Below, one piece after another: positions 6,746-14,397 of a stretch of DNA of 14,397 nucleotides. The notes beneath the pieces are model-generated. The model searched no databases, was not told the origin of the DNA, and was given only the letters and a program-made list of their open reading frames with translations. The stretch covers positions 1-14,397 of the forward strand of contig JAKORH010000425.1 of the NCBI GenBank assembly GCA_029777935.1, written 5' to 3'. Position 1 is the first letter of the stretch. Each line of letters begins with the position of its first letter. This DNA is from Pseudomonadota bacterium. GTDB lineage: Bacteria > Pseudomonadota > Gammaproteobacteria > Burkholderiales > Burkholderiaceae. A program made the position numbers and the translations under genes.

Positions 6746-8779
6746 ATGCAGGCGAAACGACTGCTGTTCGGAGCGACGATCGCGCTGCTGGCTGTCGTCG
6801 TGCAGGCGCCGGCGCACGCGCAGGCGGCTCGGCGCGCGGCGCGCGCCGAAGTCGCAACCGACCGCATCATCGTGAAGTTCCGCGACGGCGCGCCGCGCGC
6901 GCAGGGTGCCGCCGGCGAGGCAGCTCCGACCGACCGTGTCGCGCGGCTCGCGGCGCGCACCGGCATGCAGCTGCAACTGGCGCGCAGCGTCTCGCCGCAG
7001 ATGCACGCGGTCAGGCTCGGGCGCGCGCTCGCCGGCGCCCAACTGCAGAATGCGATTGCGCTGCTCGCCCGCGACAGCGCGGTCGAATACGCGGTGCCCG
7101 ACGGACGCAAGTACGCCGCGCTGCTGCCGAACGATCCGCTGTACGGGAACCAGCCGGTCACGCAGCAGTGGTGGCTGGTGCCGCCCGACAGCACGTTCAT
7201 CTCTCCCCTTGACGCGCCGCGCGCGTGGGACATCACCACCGGCGACCCGCGCGTCGTCGTCGCGGTGGTCGACACCGGGGTGCTGTTCGACCATCCCGAC
7301 CTCGGCCGTTTCGCGAACGGCGGCAAGCTGCTGCCCGGCTACGACATGATCTCCGATCCGGTCGTCGCCAACGACGGCGACGGTCGCGACGCGGATCCGT
7401 CGGATCCCGGTGACTGGGTCACGCAGGCCGATCTGTCGAATCCGACATTCAGCGGCTGCACGCAGGAGGACAGCTCGTGGCACGGCACGATCGTCTCCGG
7501 CATCATCGGCGCGCGCAGTAACAACAGCGTCGGCGTCGCGGGGCTCGGCTGGAGCAACTGGATCCTTCCGGTGCGCGTGCTCGGCAAGTGCTTCGGTTAC
7601 GACTCGGACATCATCGCCGGCATCCGCTGGGCGGCGGGGTTGGACGTTCCGGGCGTGCCGGCCAATCCCTATCCGGCGCGCGTGATCAACTTGAGCCTCG
7701 GCTCGCAGGATACGTGCTCGCAGCCGTACCACGATGCGATCGCGGAAGTCGGCACGCGCGGCGTGCTCGTCGTCGCGGCCGCGGGCAACGACAGTGCCAA
7801 CGGCTCCGCGACACCGGCCAACTGCCCGGGAGCGATGTCGGTCACGTCGCTGCGGCACGCCGGCACCAAGGTCGGCTTCGCCAACTGGGGTAGCGATGTG
7901 ACGATCGCCGCGCCGGGCGGCAACTGCGTCAATGTCACCGGCGGCCCCTGCCTGTACCCGATCGTCTCGACCCATAACGATGGCAAGCAGCAGCCGGGCA
8001 ACATGAACTACACCAGCGGCAACGACGTCAGCGCCGCGGTCGGCACCAGCTTCTCCACGCCGATGGCCGCCGGCGTGGCCGGCCTGATGCTCGCGGTCAA
8101 TCCCTACCTGAATTCGCAGGAACTGATCGCGCGCATGCGCGCCAGCGCGCGGGCGTTCCCGCCGCCGGATCCGACCCTGAAGTCCTGCAGCGATCCGACA
8201 TTCGTGCCGGATGCGAGCGGCAACCTGCCGAACGATGGCCAGTGCAACTGCACGACGACGAGCTGCGGCGCCGGCATGCTCGACGCCGGGCGAGCGGTGA
8301 CCGCCGCGCTGAATCCGATGGCTGCGATCGCGCCGACCGCGATGCCTGCCGTGGGAACGCCACTTGCGCTCGACGGCAGCGCGAGCGCGGCCGCGCTCGG
8401 CTCGAGCATCACGGGCTATGCATGGACGGTGGTCAGCTCGAATCCGGCAGGCGCCGCGATCACGTCGGCTTCCACCGCACAGACGACGCTGACCTTCCCC
8501 GCGGCGGGAACGTATGTCGTGCGGCTGCAGGTCGCCGACTCGGCTGGGCGCCAGCAGTCGCAGACCTGCACGGTGACCGTGCTCGCGTCGGGCAGCTCCT
8601 CGCAATGCGGCCAGTCGATGCCGGCAGCGCTGCCGCCGATCGTGCAGGCGCCGACGCCGCCGCCGAGTTCCGGCGGTGGCGGCGGCGGTGGTGGCGGCGG
8701 CGCGGTTCCCGCGCTGCAGTTGCTTGTACTGCTCGCGCTCGCCCTCGGCGCCGGCTTCAGAAAGACGCGCCGCGATTGA
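6746..8779 (+). CDS. Secreted S8-family (subtilisin-like) serine protease with PKD-like domain and GlyGly-CTERM tail
   Basis: A 677-residue exported protease. A Sec signal peptide (cleavage near APAHA-QA, about residue 26) is followed by an I9-like propeptide (about 35-130). The S8 catalytic domain (about 150-510) has the full triad: Asp176 in [14 protein letters not shown], His246 in [10 protein letters not shown], Ser435 in [11 protein letters not shown], with the oxyanion Asn in [12 protein letters not shown]-like beta domain (about 520-612, with [18 protein letters not shown] and [10 protein letters not shown]) precedes a Pro/Ser stretch, ten consecutive Gly (643-652), a hydrophobic segment (about 653-670) and the basic end RKTRRD. 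That tail is a GlyGly-CTERM sorting signal, the substrate of rhombosortases. AGAAAGGA lies 7 nt before the ATG. The likely processing enzyme is encoded convergently next door, overlapping by 23 nt. Confidence 0.93.
   Translation: MQAKRLLFGATIALLAVVVQAPAHAQAARRAARAEVATDRIIVKFRDGAPRAQGAAGEAAPTDRVARLAARTGMQLQLARSVSPQMHAVRLGRALAGAQLQNAIALLARDSAVEYAVPDGRKYAALLPNDPLYGNQPVTQQWWLVPPDSTFISPLDAPRAWDITTGDPRVVVAVVDTGVLFDHPDLGRFANGGKLLPGYDMISDPVVANDGDGRDADPSDPGDWVTQADLSNPTFSGCTQEDSSWHGTIVSGIIGARSNNSVGVAGLGWSNWILPVRVLGKCFGYDSDIIAGIRWAAGLDVPGVPANPYPARVINLSLGSQDTCSQPYHDAIAEVGTRGVLVVAAAGNDSANGSATPANCPGAMSVTSLRHAGTKVGFANWGSDVTIAAPGGNCVNVTGGPCLYPIVSTHNDGKQQPGNMNYTSGNDVSAAVGTSFSTPMAAGVAGLMLAVNPYLNSQELIARMRASARAFPPPDPTLKSCSDPTFVPDASGNLPNDGQCNCTTTSCGAGMLDAGRAVTAALNPMAAIAPTAMPAVGTPLALDGSASAAALGSSITGYAWTVVSSNPAGAAITSASTAQTTLTFPAAGTYVVRLQVADSAGRQQSQTCTVTVLASGSSSQCGQSMPAALPPIVQAPTPPPSSGGGGGGGGGGAVPALQLLVLLALALGAGFRKTRRD
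8672..8776 (+). other. GlyGly-CTERM sorting signal within the S8 protease gene
   Basis: This part of the protease gene encodes ten Gly codons in a row (8672-8701, a GGN simple repeat), then a hydrophobic span ([19 protein letters not shown]) and RKTRRD before the stop. The Gly run / membrane span / Arg-Lys order defines GlyGly-CTERM. In Vibrio such tails are known to be cleaved by a rhomboid-family enzyme. Confidence 0.75.
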
Positions 8780-9371
8780 GTCGCGCGCGCCGCGCGTCCA
8801 AGAAAGCAAAGACCAGCGCGAGCGCGGTGCCGGCGACGGCACCGGCCAGGTGGGCCTGTGGCACCGTCATGGCGCCGAGCCACGGCGCGAAGGGCATGAC
8901 GTCGCCGCGCGGCTGCTCGAGCACGAGCTTGACCCAGCCCGCTGCGAGCAGCGCGGCCGGCACCAGTGCGCCCCATGTGCGCGAATGCCACGAGCGCGCA
9001 AGCCAGACGGTCGCTCCGCAGAAGTACAGTGCGTGCAGGACGCCCGACAGGCCGCGATACCACGCGATGTGCGGATCGAGAAGCAGCGCGCCGCCGACCG
9101 CCAGCGCGCCGGCGAACAGTGCGACCGACTGGCGCGCGGCCGACAGATCGGGCGCGAACAGCCGCGCCAGCGCCCACCACGCGACGCAGTTGACCAGCGC
9201 GTGCGTCCAGTTGACGTGCACGAGGTGCGCGGTCAGCAGCCGCCATGGCTGCTCAGGCACGAGCGCGCGCCGGTACTCGAGCGCAGCGCCGGCGCCGGCA
9301 ACGGCTTGCAGCAGCAGCACGATCAGCGCGGCCGCGAGCGCAACGCGCTCGCCGCGCGAAGGATTCCACAT
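8757..9371 (-). CDS. rrtA: Rhombosortase (rhomboid-family intramembrane serine protease)
   Basis: A 204-residue polytopic membrane protein with about six hydrophobic segments. Rhomboid features in order: [19 protein letters not shown], carrying the HxxxN motif (His57, Asn61, oxyanion side); [11 protein letters not shown] with the nucleophile Ser109 in [13 protein letters not shown] (from 145), a segment typical of the rhombosortase branch; and the second catalytic residue His174 in [11 protein letters not shown]. Small size and these motifs fit rhombosortase, which cleaves GlyGly-CTERM tails, better than housekeeping GlpG. Its gene converges on that of an S8 protease with exactly such a tail, and the last seven codons of each overlap. 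The ATG at 9371 has no strong ribosome-binding site. The 94-nt gap to pgk must hold both divergent promoters. Confidence 0.88.
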   Translation of the reverse strand: MWNPSRGERVALAAALIVLLLQAVAGAGAALEYRRALVPEQPWRLLTAHLVHVNWTHALVNCVAWWALARLFAPDLSAARQSVALFAGALAVGGALLLDPHIAWYRGLSGVLHALYFCGATVWLARSWHSRTWGALVPAALLAAGWVKLVLEQPRGDVMPFAPWLGAMTVPQAHLAGAVAGTALALVFAFLDARRARLNRGASF

Positions 9372-9405
9372 GGATTCGAGATCACGTTCCGCAGAGACGG
9401 GTTCG

Positions 9406-9411
9406 TATAAT
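9406..9411 (+). promoter_or_regulatory. -10 element (TATAAT) of the pgk promoter
   Basis: A perfect TATAAT lies 54 nt before the pgk start, in the short gap between the divergent rhombosortase and pgk genes. The -35 region is poor (TCACGT or CACGTT at 17-18 nt spacing). The surrounding GGG-TTCGTATAATG-CCC is nearly symmetric and offers TATACG on the other strand, so it may also serve the rhombosortase gene. Confidence 0.55.
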
Positions 9412-9465
9412 GCCCGCGACTCTCGAGCGGCGCCGCCGGCGCCGCCTCCTCGCTACGGATCCCCC

Positions 9466-10671
9466 ATGCATGTTCTGACTCTCGCTTCGCTTGCCCAGCA
9501 GGGCGCGCTGCGCGGCAAGCGCGTCTTCATCCGCTCCGATCTGAACGTTCCGCAGGACGACGCCGGCAACATCACCGAGGACACGCGCATCCGCGCCTCG
9601 GTGCCGGCGATCAAGACGGCGCTCGACGCCGGCGCCGCGGTGATGGTCACGTCGCACCTCGGCCGCCCGACCGAAGGCGCGTTCAAGCCGGAGGATTCGC
9701 TCGCGCCGGTGGCGAAGCGCCTCGGCGAACTGCTCGGCCGCGACGTGCCGCTGATCGCCAACTGGGTCGACGGTGTGACCGTCACGCCCGGACAGGTCGT
9801 GCTGCTGGAGAACTGCCGCGTCAACAAGGGCGAGAAGAAGAACAGCGACGACCTCGCGAAGAAGATGGCGGCGCTTTGCGACGTGTATGCGAACGATGCG
9901 TTCGGCACCGCGCACCGCGCGGAGGCAACCACGCACGGCATCGCGAAGTACGCGAAGGTCGCATGTGCCGGGCCGCTGATGGCGGCCGAGATCGAGGCGC
10001 TCACGCGTGCGCTCGGCAACCCGAAGCGGCCGCTGGTGGCCATCGTCGCCGGTTCGAAGGTTTCGACCAAGCTCACGATCCTGAACAACCTCGCGGCCAG
10101 GGTCGACCGGCTTATCGTCGGCGGCGGCATCGCCAACACGTTCCTGCTGGCCGAGGGGATGCCGATCGGGAAGTCGCTTGCCGAGCCCGACCTCGTGTCC
10201 GAGTGCAGGAAGGTCCTGGCCACGCTGGCGGAGAAGGGCGGCACGTTGCCTCTGCCGATCGACGTCGTGGTCGCGAAGGAATTCAAGGCCGATGCCGAGC
10301 ACCGCGTCACTCGTGCCGACGACGTACGGCCCGATGAGATGATCCTCGACATCGGGCCCTCGAGTTCGCTCGGGCTCGCGCACGTGATCCAGGAGGCCGG
10401 CACGATCATCTGGAACGGGCCGGTCGGCGTGTTCGAGTTCGACGCGTTCGCCAACGGCACGCACCAGCTCGCGCTCGAGATCGCCGGCGCCACCGCGCGC
10501 GGTGCCTTCTCGATCGCCGGCGGCGGCGACACGCTGGCGGCGATCGCAAAGTACGGCATCGCCGACCGCGTCAGCTACATCTCCACCGGCGGCGGCGCGT
10601 TCCTGGAATTTCTCGAAGGCAAGACGCTGCCGGCGATCGAAGTGCTGGAGCAGCGGGCCGAGAATGCCTAG
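9466..10671 (+). CDS. pgk: Phosphoglycerate kinase
   Basis: A 401-residue monomeric kinase that interconverts 1,3-bisphosphoglycerate plus ADP with 3-phosphoglycerate plus ATP. The N-terminal substrate domain has [43 protein letters not shown] and [16 protein letters not shown]. The C-terminal nucleotide domain has [46 protein letters not shown] and the phosphate-binding [11 protein letters not shown], then [14 protein letters not shown]. Length and all blocks are standard. The ATG at 9466 starts directly before the conserved region and has only a weak ribosome-binding site. The stop overlaps the pyk start by 8 nt, so pgk and pyk are co-transcribed. A clear TATAAT lies upstream. Confidence 0.97.
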   Translation: MHVLTLASLAQQGALRGKRVFIRSDLNVPQDDAGNITEDTRIRASVPAIKTALDAGAAVMVTSHLGRPTEGAFKPEDSLAPVAKRLGELLGRDVPLIANWVDGVTVTPGQVVLLENCRVNKGEKKNSDDLAKKMAALCDVYANDAFGTAHRAEATTHGIAKYAKVACAGPLMAAEIEALTRALGNPKRPLVAIVAGSKVSTKLTILNNLAARVDRLIVGGGIANTFLLAEGMPIGKSLAEPDLVSECRKVLATLAEKGGTLPLPIDVVVAKEFKADAEHRVTRADDVRPDEMILDIGPSSSLGLAHVIQEAGTIIWNGPVGVFEFDAFANGTHQLALEIAGATARGAFSIAGGGDTLAAIAKYGIADRVSYISTGGGAFLEFLEGKTLPAIEVLEQRAENA

Positions 10672-12100
10672 AAGCACCAAGATCGTCGCCACCCTGGGCC
10701 CCGCCTCCAGCGATCCGCAGGTGCTGCAACGGATGGTGGCGGCCGGCGTCGACGTTGTGCGCTTCAATTTCTCGCACGGCAAGTTGGAGGATCACCTGGC
10801 GCGCGCGAAGCTGGTTCGCGCAGCGGCCAACGCGTGCGGACGCGAGATCGCGATCATGGGCGACTTGCAGGGGCCGAAGATCCGGATCGGCCGCTTCGAG
10901 CAGGGCAAGGTGACGCTCGCGGCCGGCGCGCGCTTCGTGCTCGACGCCGAGTGCGAGGTCGGCGACGCCGAGCGCGTCGGCCTCGACTACAGGGACCTGA
11001 CGCGCGACGTGAAGCCCGGCGACGTGCTGCTGCTCGACGACGGGCTGATCGTGCTCGACGTCGAGCGCGTGACCGGTGCCCAGATTCACACGGTGGTGCG
11101 GCTGGGCGGCGAGCTGTCGAACAACAAGGGCATCAATCGCCAGGGCGGCGGCCTGTCGGCGCCGGCACTGACCGCCAAGGACGTGCGCGACATCGAGACC
11201 GCGATGGAATGCGGCGCCGATTTCATCGCCGTCTCGTTCGTGAAGAACCGCACCGACGTCGAGATGGCGCGACGGCTGGCGCTGATCGCCGGCGACCGCC
11301 ACGGCGTGCGACCCCAGATCATCGCCAAGATCGAGCGCGCGGAGGCGATTCCCGCGCTGGCGGAGATTCTCGATGCTGCCGACGGCATCATGGTCGCGCG
11401 CGGCGACCTGGCGGTCGAGGTCGGCAACGCCGCGGTGCCGGCGCTGCAGAAACGCATGATCAAGATGGCGCGTGCGGCCAACAAGCTCGCCATCACCGCC
11501 ACGCAGATGATGGAGTCGATGATCGTCAACCCGGTGCCGACGCGCGCCGAAGTCAGCGATGTCGCCAACGCCGTGCTCGACGGCACCGACGCGGTGATGC
11601 TGTCGGCCGAGACCGCCACCGGCAAGTACCCGGTCGACGTGGTCGAGGCGATGGCGTCGATCGTCGAGGAGGCCGACCGCTCGGAGTCGGTCGTGCTCGA
11701 CACGCAGTTCCTGAACCAGACGTTCGCACGCATCGACCAGTCGATCGCGTACGGCGCGTTGTTCACCGCGCATCACCTGCGCTGCGCGGCCATCTGCGCG
11801 CTGACCGAGTCCGGCTCGGTCACGCTGTGGATGAGCCGGCATGACATCGACGTGCCGATCTACGCGCTGACGCAGAGCCAGGCCACGCAGCGGCGCCTGA
11901 ACCTGTACCGCAACGTGCATCCGCTGCCGCTGTCGATGTCGAGCGATCGCGACACCACGCTCGCCGCCGCCGAGCGCAAGCTTCTCGAAGGCGGCTTCGT
12001 CAAGCGCGGCGACCTGATCGTGCTGACGGTCGGCGAGCCGATGGGCCAGGCCGGCGGCACCAATACCTTGAAGATCGTGCGCGTCGGCGAGCACGTCTGA
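10664..12100 (+). CDS. pyk: Pyruvate kinase
   Basis: A 478-residue enzyme that makes ATP and pyruvate from phosphoenolpyruvate, the last glycolytic step. The TIM-barrel and B domains show [33 protein letters not shown], the signature [11 protein letters not shown] with catalytic Lys222, [11 protein letters not shown] and ATQMMESMI...[21 protein letters not shown]-terminal regulatory domain of normal length follows. Residue 72 in DLQGPK is Lys at the position of Glu117 in muscle enzyme (DTKGPE). The Lys type, as in E. coli PykA, is associated with independence from potassium, so I infer a potassium-independent enzyme. The start lies inside pgk (8-nt overlap, ATGCCTAG). After the stop comes the duplicated leader of the S41 gene. 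Confidence 0.96.
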   Translation: MPRSTKIVATLGPASSDPQVLQRMVAAGVDVVRFNFSHGKLEDHLARAKLVRAAANACGREIAIMGDLQGPKIRIGRFEQGKVTLAAGARFVLDAECEVGDAERVGLDYRDLTRDVKPGDVLLLDDGLIVLDVERVTGAQIHTVVRLGGELSNNKGINRQGGGLSAPALTAKDVRDIETAMECGADFIAVSFVKNRTDVEMARRLALIAGDRHGVRPQIIAKIERAEAIPALAEILDAADGIMVARGDLAVEVGNAAVPALQKRMIKMARAANKLAITATQMMESMIVNPVPTRAEVSDVANAVLDGTDAVMLSAETATGKYPVDVVEAMASIVEEADRSESVVLDTQFLNQTFARIDQSIAYGALFTAHHLRCAAICALTESGSVTLWMSRHDIDVPIYALTQSQATQRRLNLYRNVHPLPLSMSSDRDTTLAAAERKLLEGGFVKRGDLIVLTVGEPMGQAGGTNTLKIVRVGEHV

Positions 12101-12112
12101 CCGCGCGCGCCG

Positions 12113-12142
12113 ATGAGCACGTCCAAACGTGCGGGCCGATGA
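12113..12142 (+). other. Possible leader mini-ORF 1 (9 codons plus stop)
   Basis: ATG to TGA encodes MSTSKRAGR, starting 12 nt after the pyk stop and in the same frame as pyk. Its stop overlaps the ATG of the next mini-ORF (ATGA at 12139-12142). It could relay ribosomes from pyk to the S41 gene, or be a by-product of the duplication. Confidence 0.3.
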
Positions 12143-12165
12143 GCACGTCCAAACGTGCGGGCTGA
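12139..12165 (+). other. Possible leader mini-ORF 2 (8 codons plus stop)
   Basis: ATG to TGA encodes MSTSKRAG. The stop TGA (12163-12165) shares its last base with the S41 start ATG (12165-12167), a TGATG arrangement typical of stop-restart coupling. Functional only by inference. Confidence 0.3.
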
Positions 12166-13574
12166 TGAGCACGGCGCGGCGCGCGCGAATCCTCCGGCTT
12201 CTGGCCCCTGCGCTGGCGGCGCTGCTCGCCGCCTGCGCGCAATTGCCCACGCGGCCCACGTACGGGCCGATCGCCGACGTGCCCGTTGGCGTGGCCGCGC
12301 CCGCGACCACGGCGCTGTCGGCCGCGTATGCGTCCGCCGAGGCGCGGCGCGACACGGCGCTGCGCGTGTGGAAGGTGATCGACGAGCGCTTCTACGACCC
12401 GGGCTTCAACGGCGTCGACTGGGCCGGCGAGCGCGACCGCTTCGTGCCGCGCGCCGCCGCGGCCCGCAGCGATGCCGAGTTCTACGCCGCGCTGAAGGCG
12501 ATGGTCGCCTCGCTGCGGGATTCCCACACGCTCGTGCTGACGCCGCGCGAGACGGTCGACCGGCGCAACTTCGTCGCGCCTCGGCTCGGCATCGGGCTGG
12601 GCTACGTGGAAGGCCGGGTGGCGATCGTCGAGGTCGACCCCGGTTCGCCCGCCGCGGCCGCCGGACTGCGTCCCGGCGACGTGCTGCGGGCGGTCGACGA
12701 TACGCGCTTCGACGGCGCGTTCCTGCGGCGCGCGCTGCGTGCGGCCGCGGCCGACTCTGTCGACGCGCAAGCCGACGTGCAAGCCGATGCGCGGCCGCGC
12801 GGCGACGGGCCGAGCGAACGCGTGCTGCGCGCCGCGATGCGCGCCGTGCGCGACGCGATTGGCACCGCACCGCAATTGCGGCCCGTGCACGTCGAGGTCG
12901 AACGCGACGGCGGCCTGGCGGAGGCGACGCTGACCGCCACGCTCGCGCCGCGGCCGCCGCGGGCCGAACTACGCTGGCTCGAGGGCGACTTGGCGCTGGT
13001 TCGCTTCACGCGTTTCCTGCCCGAGGTACGCGCGGCGGTCGAGCAGGAACTCGCCGAGGCGCAGCGGGCGCGCGCGCTGATTGTCGACTTGCGCGGCAAC
13101 GGTGGCGGACTGTTCGACTTCTATCGCTGGTTCGTCGGCCGCTTTCTGCCGGCGCCGCGTACGGTGCTGCGCGCGCAGCGGCGCGAGGGAATTTCGGGCG
13201 AGGCCGGCAACAGCGACGTGCGTGCCGGCGGCGGCGCCGGCACGCTGGTGCAGCCGCTGGCGGTGCTGATCGACGCCGGCACCGCGAGTGCGGCCGAACT
13301 CGCGGCGGTCACGCTGGCAGAGCAGCGCGGCGCGCTGCTGGTCGGCGACGAAACCTGCGGCTGCGTGGTCGGCGTTCGCGCCGAGTACGTGCTGCCCGAC
13401 GGCGGCGGCGTCCGCGTGGCGGAAACCGGATTCATTTCCGCGCGCGGCGCGAAGTTCGAAGGACATCCGATCGTGCCTGCGGTCCGCGTGGCGCCGCGAC
13501 TCGCGGACCTGCGCGCCGGACGGGACGCGGCGCTGGAGGAGGCGCAGCGGCGGCTGCGCACGAAACTGCAGTGA
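12165..13574 (+). CDS. S41-family (Ctp-like) peptidase, lipoprotein, with Cys in place of the catalytic Lys
   Basis: A 469-residue envelope protein. MSTARRARILRLLAPALAAL plus the lipobox LAAC (Cys24) marks a lipoprotein. An S41 N-terminal part (about 60-135, ending SLRDSHT) leads to a PDZ domain with VDPGSPAAAAGLRPGDVL (from about 154), a long Ala/Arg-rich insertion (about 190-255), and the tail-specific protease core (about 270-455) with IVDLRGNGGGLFDFYRWF. The nucleophile is Ser375 in GTASAAE. In E. coli Prc the catalytic Lys lies 25 residues after the Ser within TFGK; here that position is Cys400 in GDETCGCVVG, so the Ser-Lys dyad is missing. It may use another base, as other S41 branches do, or not be a peptidase. 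Start at 12165 gives the signal peptide; a GTG at 12129 would add 12 unlikely residues. Confidence 0.88.
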   Translation: MSTARRARILRLLAPALAALLAACAQLPTRPTYGPIADVPVGVAAPATTALSAAYASAEARRDTALRVWKVIDERFYDPGFNGVDWAGERDRFVPRAAAARSDAEFYAALKAMVASLRDSHTLVLTPRETVDRRNFVAPRLGIGLGYVEGRVAIVEVDPGSPAAAAGLRPGDVLRAVDDTRFDGAFLRRALRAAAADSVDAQADVQADARPRGDGPSERVLRAAMRAVRDAIGTAPQLRPVHVEVERDGGLAEATLTATLAPRPPRAELRWLEGDLALVRFTRFLPEVRAAVEQELAEAQRARALIVDLRGNGGGLFDFYRWFVGRFLPAPRTVLRAQRREGISGEAGNSDVRAGGGAGTLVQPLAVLIDAGTASAAELAAVTLAEQRGALLVGDETCGCVVGVRAEYVLPDGGGVRVAETGFISARGAKFEGHPIVPAVRVAPRLADLRAGRDAALEEAQRRLRTKLQ

Positions 13575-13584
13575 CGCAGGTCAC
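13571..13584. promoter_or_regulatory. Palindrome GTGAC-N4-GTCAC upstream of fba
   Basis: A perfect 5-4-5 inverted repeat overlaps the S41 stop codon. The spacing is that of FNR/Anr-type sites, and its centre is roughly 60 nt before the start predicted from the -10 at 13626. The half-site GTGAC differs from TTGAT at two positions. Regulatory role inferred only. Confidence 0.3.
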
Positions 13585-13625
13585 GCGCCCGGCTGCCTTG
13601 CGCGTGCCTGCCGCGACGCGACGAC

Positions 13626-13631
13626 TAGAAT
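13626..13631 (+). promoter_or_regulatory. Candidate -10 element (TAGAAT) of the fba promoter
   Basis: TAGAAT matches the -10 consensus at 5 of 6 positions and lies 51 nt before the fba start. There is no good -35 hexamer (GTGCCT at 16 nt spacing), which would fit a promoter needing an activator. Confidence 0.45.
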
Positions 13632-13682
13632 CGCCGCGAACAACCACAGAACCGACCCGTCTACCGCAACCGGAGATTCGCC

Positions 13683-14397
13683 ATGGCACTCGTTTCGATG
13701 CGTCAGCTTCTGGATCACGCCGCCGAAAACGGCTACGGCCTGCCGGCGTTCAACGTCAACAACCTCGAGCAGGTGCAGGCCATCATGGAGGCCGCCTCCG
13801 AGGTCAACGCGCCGGTGATCATGCAGGCCTCGGCCGGCGCGCGTAAGTACGCGGGAGAGAATTTCCTCAAGCATCTGATCATCGCCGCGGTCGAAAGCTA
13901 TCCGAACATCCCGATCGCGATGCATCAGGACCACGGCCAGAGCCCCGCGGTCTGCGAAGGTGCGATCAAGCTCGGCTTCTCTTCGGTGATGATGGACGGC
14001 TCGCTGCGCGAGGACGGCAAGACCGTCTCCGACTACGACTACAACTGGCAGACGACCAAGAAGGTGGTCGACATGGCGCACGCGGCCGGCGTGTCGGTCG
14101 AGGGCGAGCTGGGCTGCCTGGGCTCGCTCGAGACGATGCGCGGCGACAAGGAGGATGGCCACGGCGCCGAGGTCACGATGACCCGGGAGATGCTCCTGAC
14201 CGATCCGGACCAGGCCGCCGATTTCGTCAAGAAGACCCAGCTCGACGCGCTGGCGATCGCGATCGGCACTTCGCATGGCGCCTACAAGTTCACGCGCAAG
14301 CCGACCGGCGACATCCTGGCGATCGAGCGCATCAAGCAGATCCACAAGCGCATCCCGAACACCCACCTGGTGATGCACGGCTCCAGCAGCGTGCCGC
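13683..14397 (+). CDS. fba: Class II fructose-1,6-bisphosphate aldolase (3' end outside the window)
   Basis: The first 238 residues of a zinc-dependent aldolase, usually about 350 residues long, which splits fructose 1,6-bisphosphate into two triose phosphates and runs in reverse in gluconeogenesis or the Calvin cycle. Visible: [19 protein letters not shown] near the N-terminus, MHQDHG with Asp83 (catalytic acid) and His84 (metal ligand), [18 protein letters not shown] with His198 (metal ligand), and VMHGSSSV with His232 (metal ligand). All expected active-site residues up to the cut are present. GGAG lies 7 nt before the ATG. The 108-nt gap after the S41 gene holds its own -10 element, so fba probably has a private promoter. 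It completes the gap-pgk-pyk-fba set. Confidence 0.96.
   Translation, partial: MALVSMRQLLDHAAENGYGLPAFNVNNLEQVQAIMEAASEVNAPVIMQASAGARKYAGENFLKHLIIAAVESYPNIPIAMHQDHGQSPAVCEGAIKLGFSSVMMDGSLREDGKTVSDYDYNWQTTKKVVDMAHAAGVSVEGELGCLGSLETMRGDKEDGHGAEVTMTREMLLTDPDQAADFVKKTQLDALAIAIGTSHGAYKFTRKPTGDILAIERIKQIHKRIPNTHLVMHGSSSVP

Larger units (their letters stand above)
12111..12172 (+). repeat. 26-bp tandem duplication of the S41 gene's start region
   Basis: A 26-bp unit beginning CGATGAGCACGTCC is present at 12111-12136 and 12137-12162, and its first ten bases recur with one change at 12163-12172, where the real gene starts. Each full unit carries an ATG followed by codons for STSKRAG, resembling the S41 start MSTARRAR. 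Each also contains a 6-bp stem GCACGT/ACGTGC with a CCAA loop (12117-12132 and 12143-12158). Because 26 is not a multiple of 3, the three ATGs are in three different frames. Confidence 0.9.

Noticed and set aside
8310..8590. Separate gene for the PKD-like segment
   Set aside because: It is in frame and continuous with the S8 protease, with no start signal of its own.
8672..8701. GGN simple repeat as a slippage-driven phase-variation tract
   Set aside because: The third bases vary (GGC/GGT), the unit keeps the frame, and a Gly run is an expected part of the GlyGly-CTERM tail.
6275..8842. Open frame of 855 codons on the minus strand opposite the lipoprotein and S8 protease
   Set aside because: Low-complexity Arg/Ala-rich translation with no motif. 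The plus strand has signal peptides, a catalytic triad and ribosome-binding sites.
12111..12172. 26-bp repeats as a CRISPR array
   Set aside because: The copies are directly adjacent with no spacers, only two are complete, and no cas genes are near.
10571..12355. Open frame of 594 codons on the minus strand opposite pyk
   Set aside because: No domain recognised; it crosses pyk, the repeat region and the S41 start.

Overview
The window is a GC-rich stretch of bacterial chromosome, most likely from a betaproteobacterium (Burkholderiales or a close relative). This rests on the gap / pgk / pyk / class II fba cluster, the sequence types of those enzymes and the strong GC bias at third codon positions. 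No rRNA, tRNA or CRISPR array is visible. Genus-level assignment is not possible from the sequence alone.

Layout. (1) 1-188: the last 61 codons of an IS630-type transposase run in from the left edge and end in a short AT-rich patch. (2) 211-2678, minus strand: three overlapping genes read as one operon, a fused S-adenosylmethionine decarboxylase/aminopropyltransferase (speDE), then rsmE (16S rRNA m3U1498 methyltransferase, TTG start), then a YidB-family gene. (3) 2679-3085: a divergent intergenic region rich in inverted repeats. (4) 3086-6147, plus strand: tkt and gap, joined by an ATGA overlap and followed by two hairpins. (5) 6380-9371: a secreted-protease module made of a small lipoprotein resembling a free-standing protease propeptide, an S8 (subtilisin-like) protease with a PKD-like domain and a GlyGly-CTERM sorting tail, and a convergent rhombosortase gene whose 3' end overlaps the protease gene. 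(6) 9466-12100: pgk and pyk, overlapping by 8 nt. (7) 12165-13574: an S41-family (Ctp-like) lipoprotein peptidase whose start region has been tandemly duplicated. (8) 13683-end: class II fructose-bisphosphate aldolase, cut by the right edge.

How it fits together. tkt, gap, pgk, pyk and fba form a central-carbon block (pentose phosphate or Calvin-type sugar exchange plus lower glycolysis and gluconeogenesis). This block is broken twice by envelope proteolysis genes: the S8 module between gap and pgk, and the S41 lipoprotein between pyk and fba. The S8 module looks self-contained. The protease should be exported by Sec, cleaved at its C-terminal tail by the rhomboid-type enzyme next door and displayed or released at the surface, while the small lipoprotein may act as a propeptide-like inhibitor or folding helper. 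The most interesting observations are that lipoprotein, the one-to-one sortase/substrate pair, the S41 enzyme with Cys in place of the catalytic Lys, the 26-bp start-codon duplication, and the SpeD-SpeE fusion with an unusual aminopropyltransferase motif.
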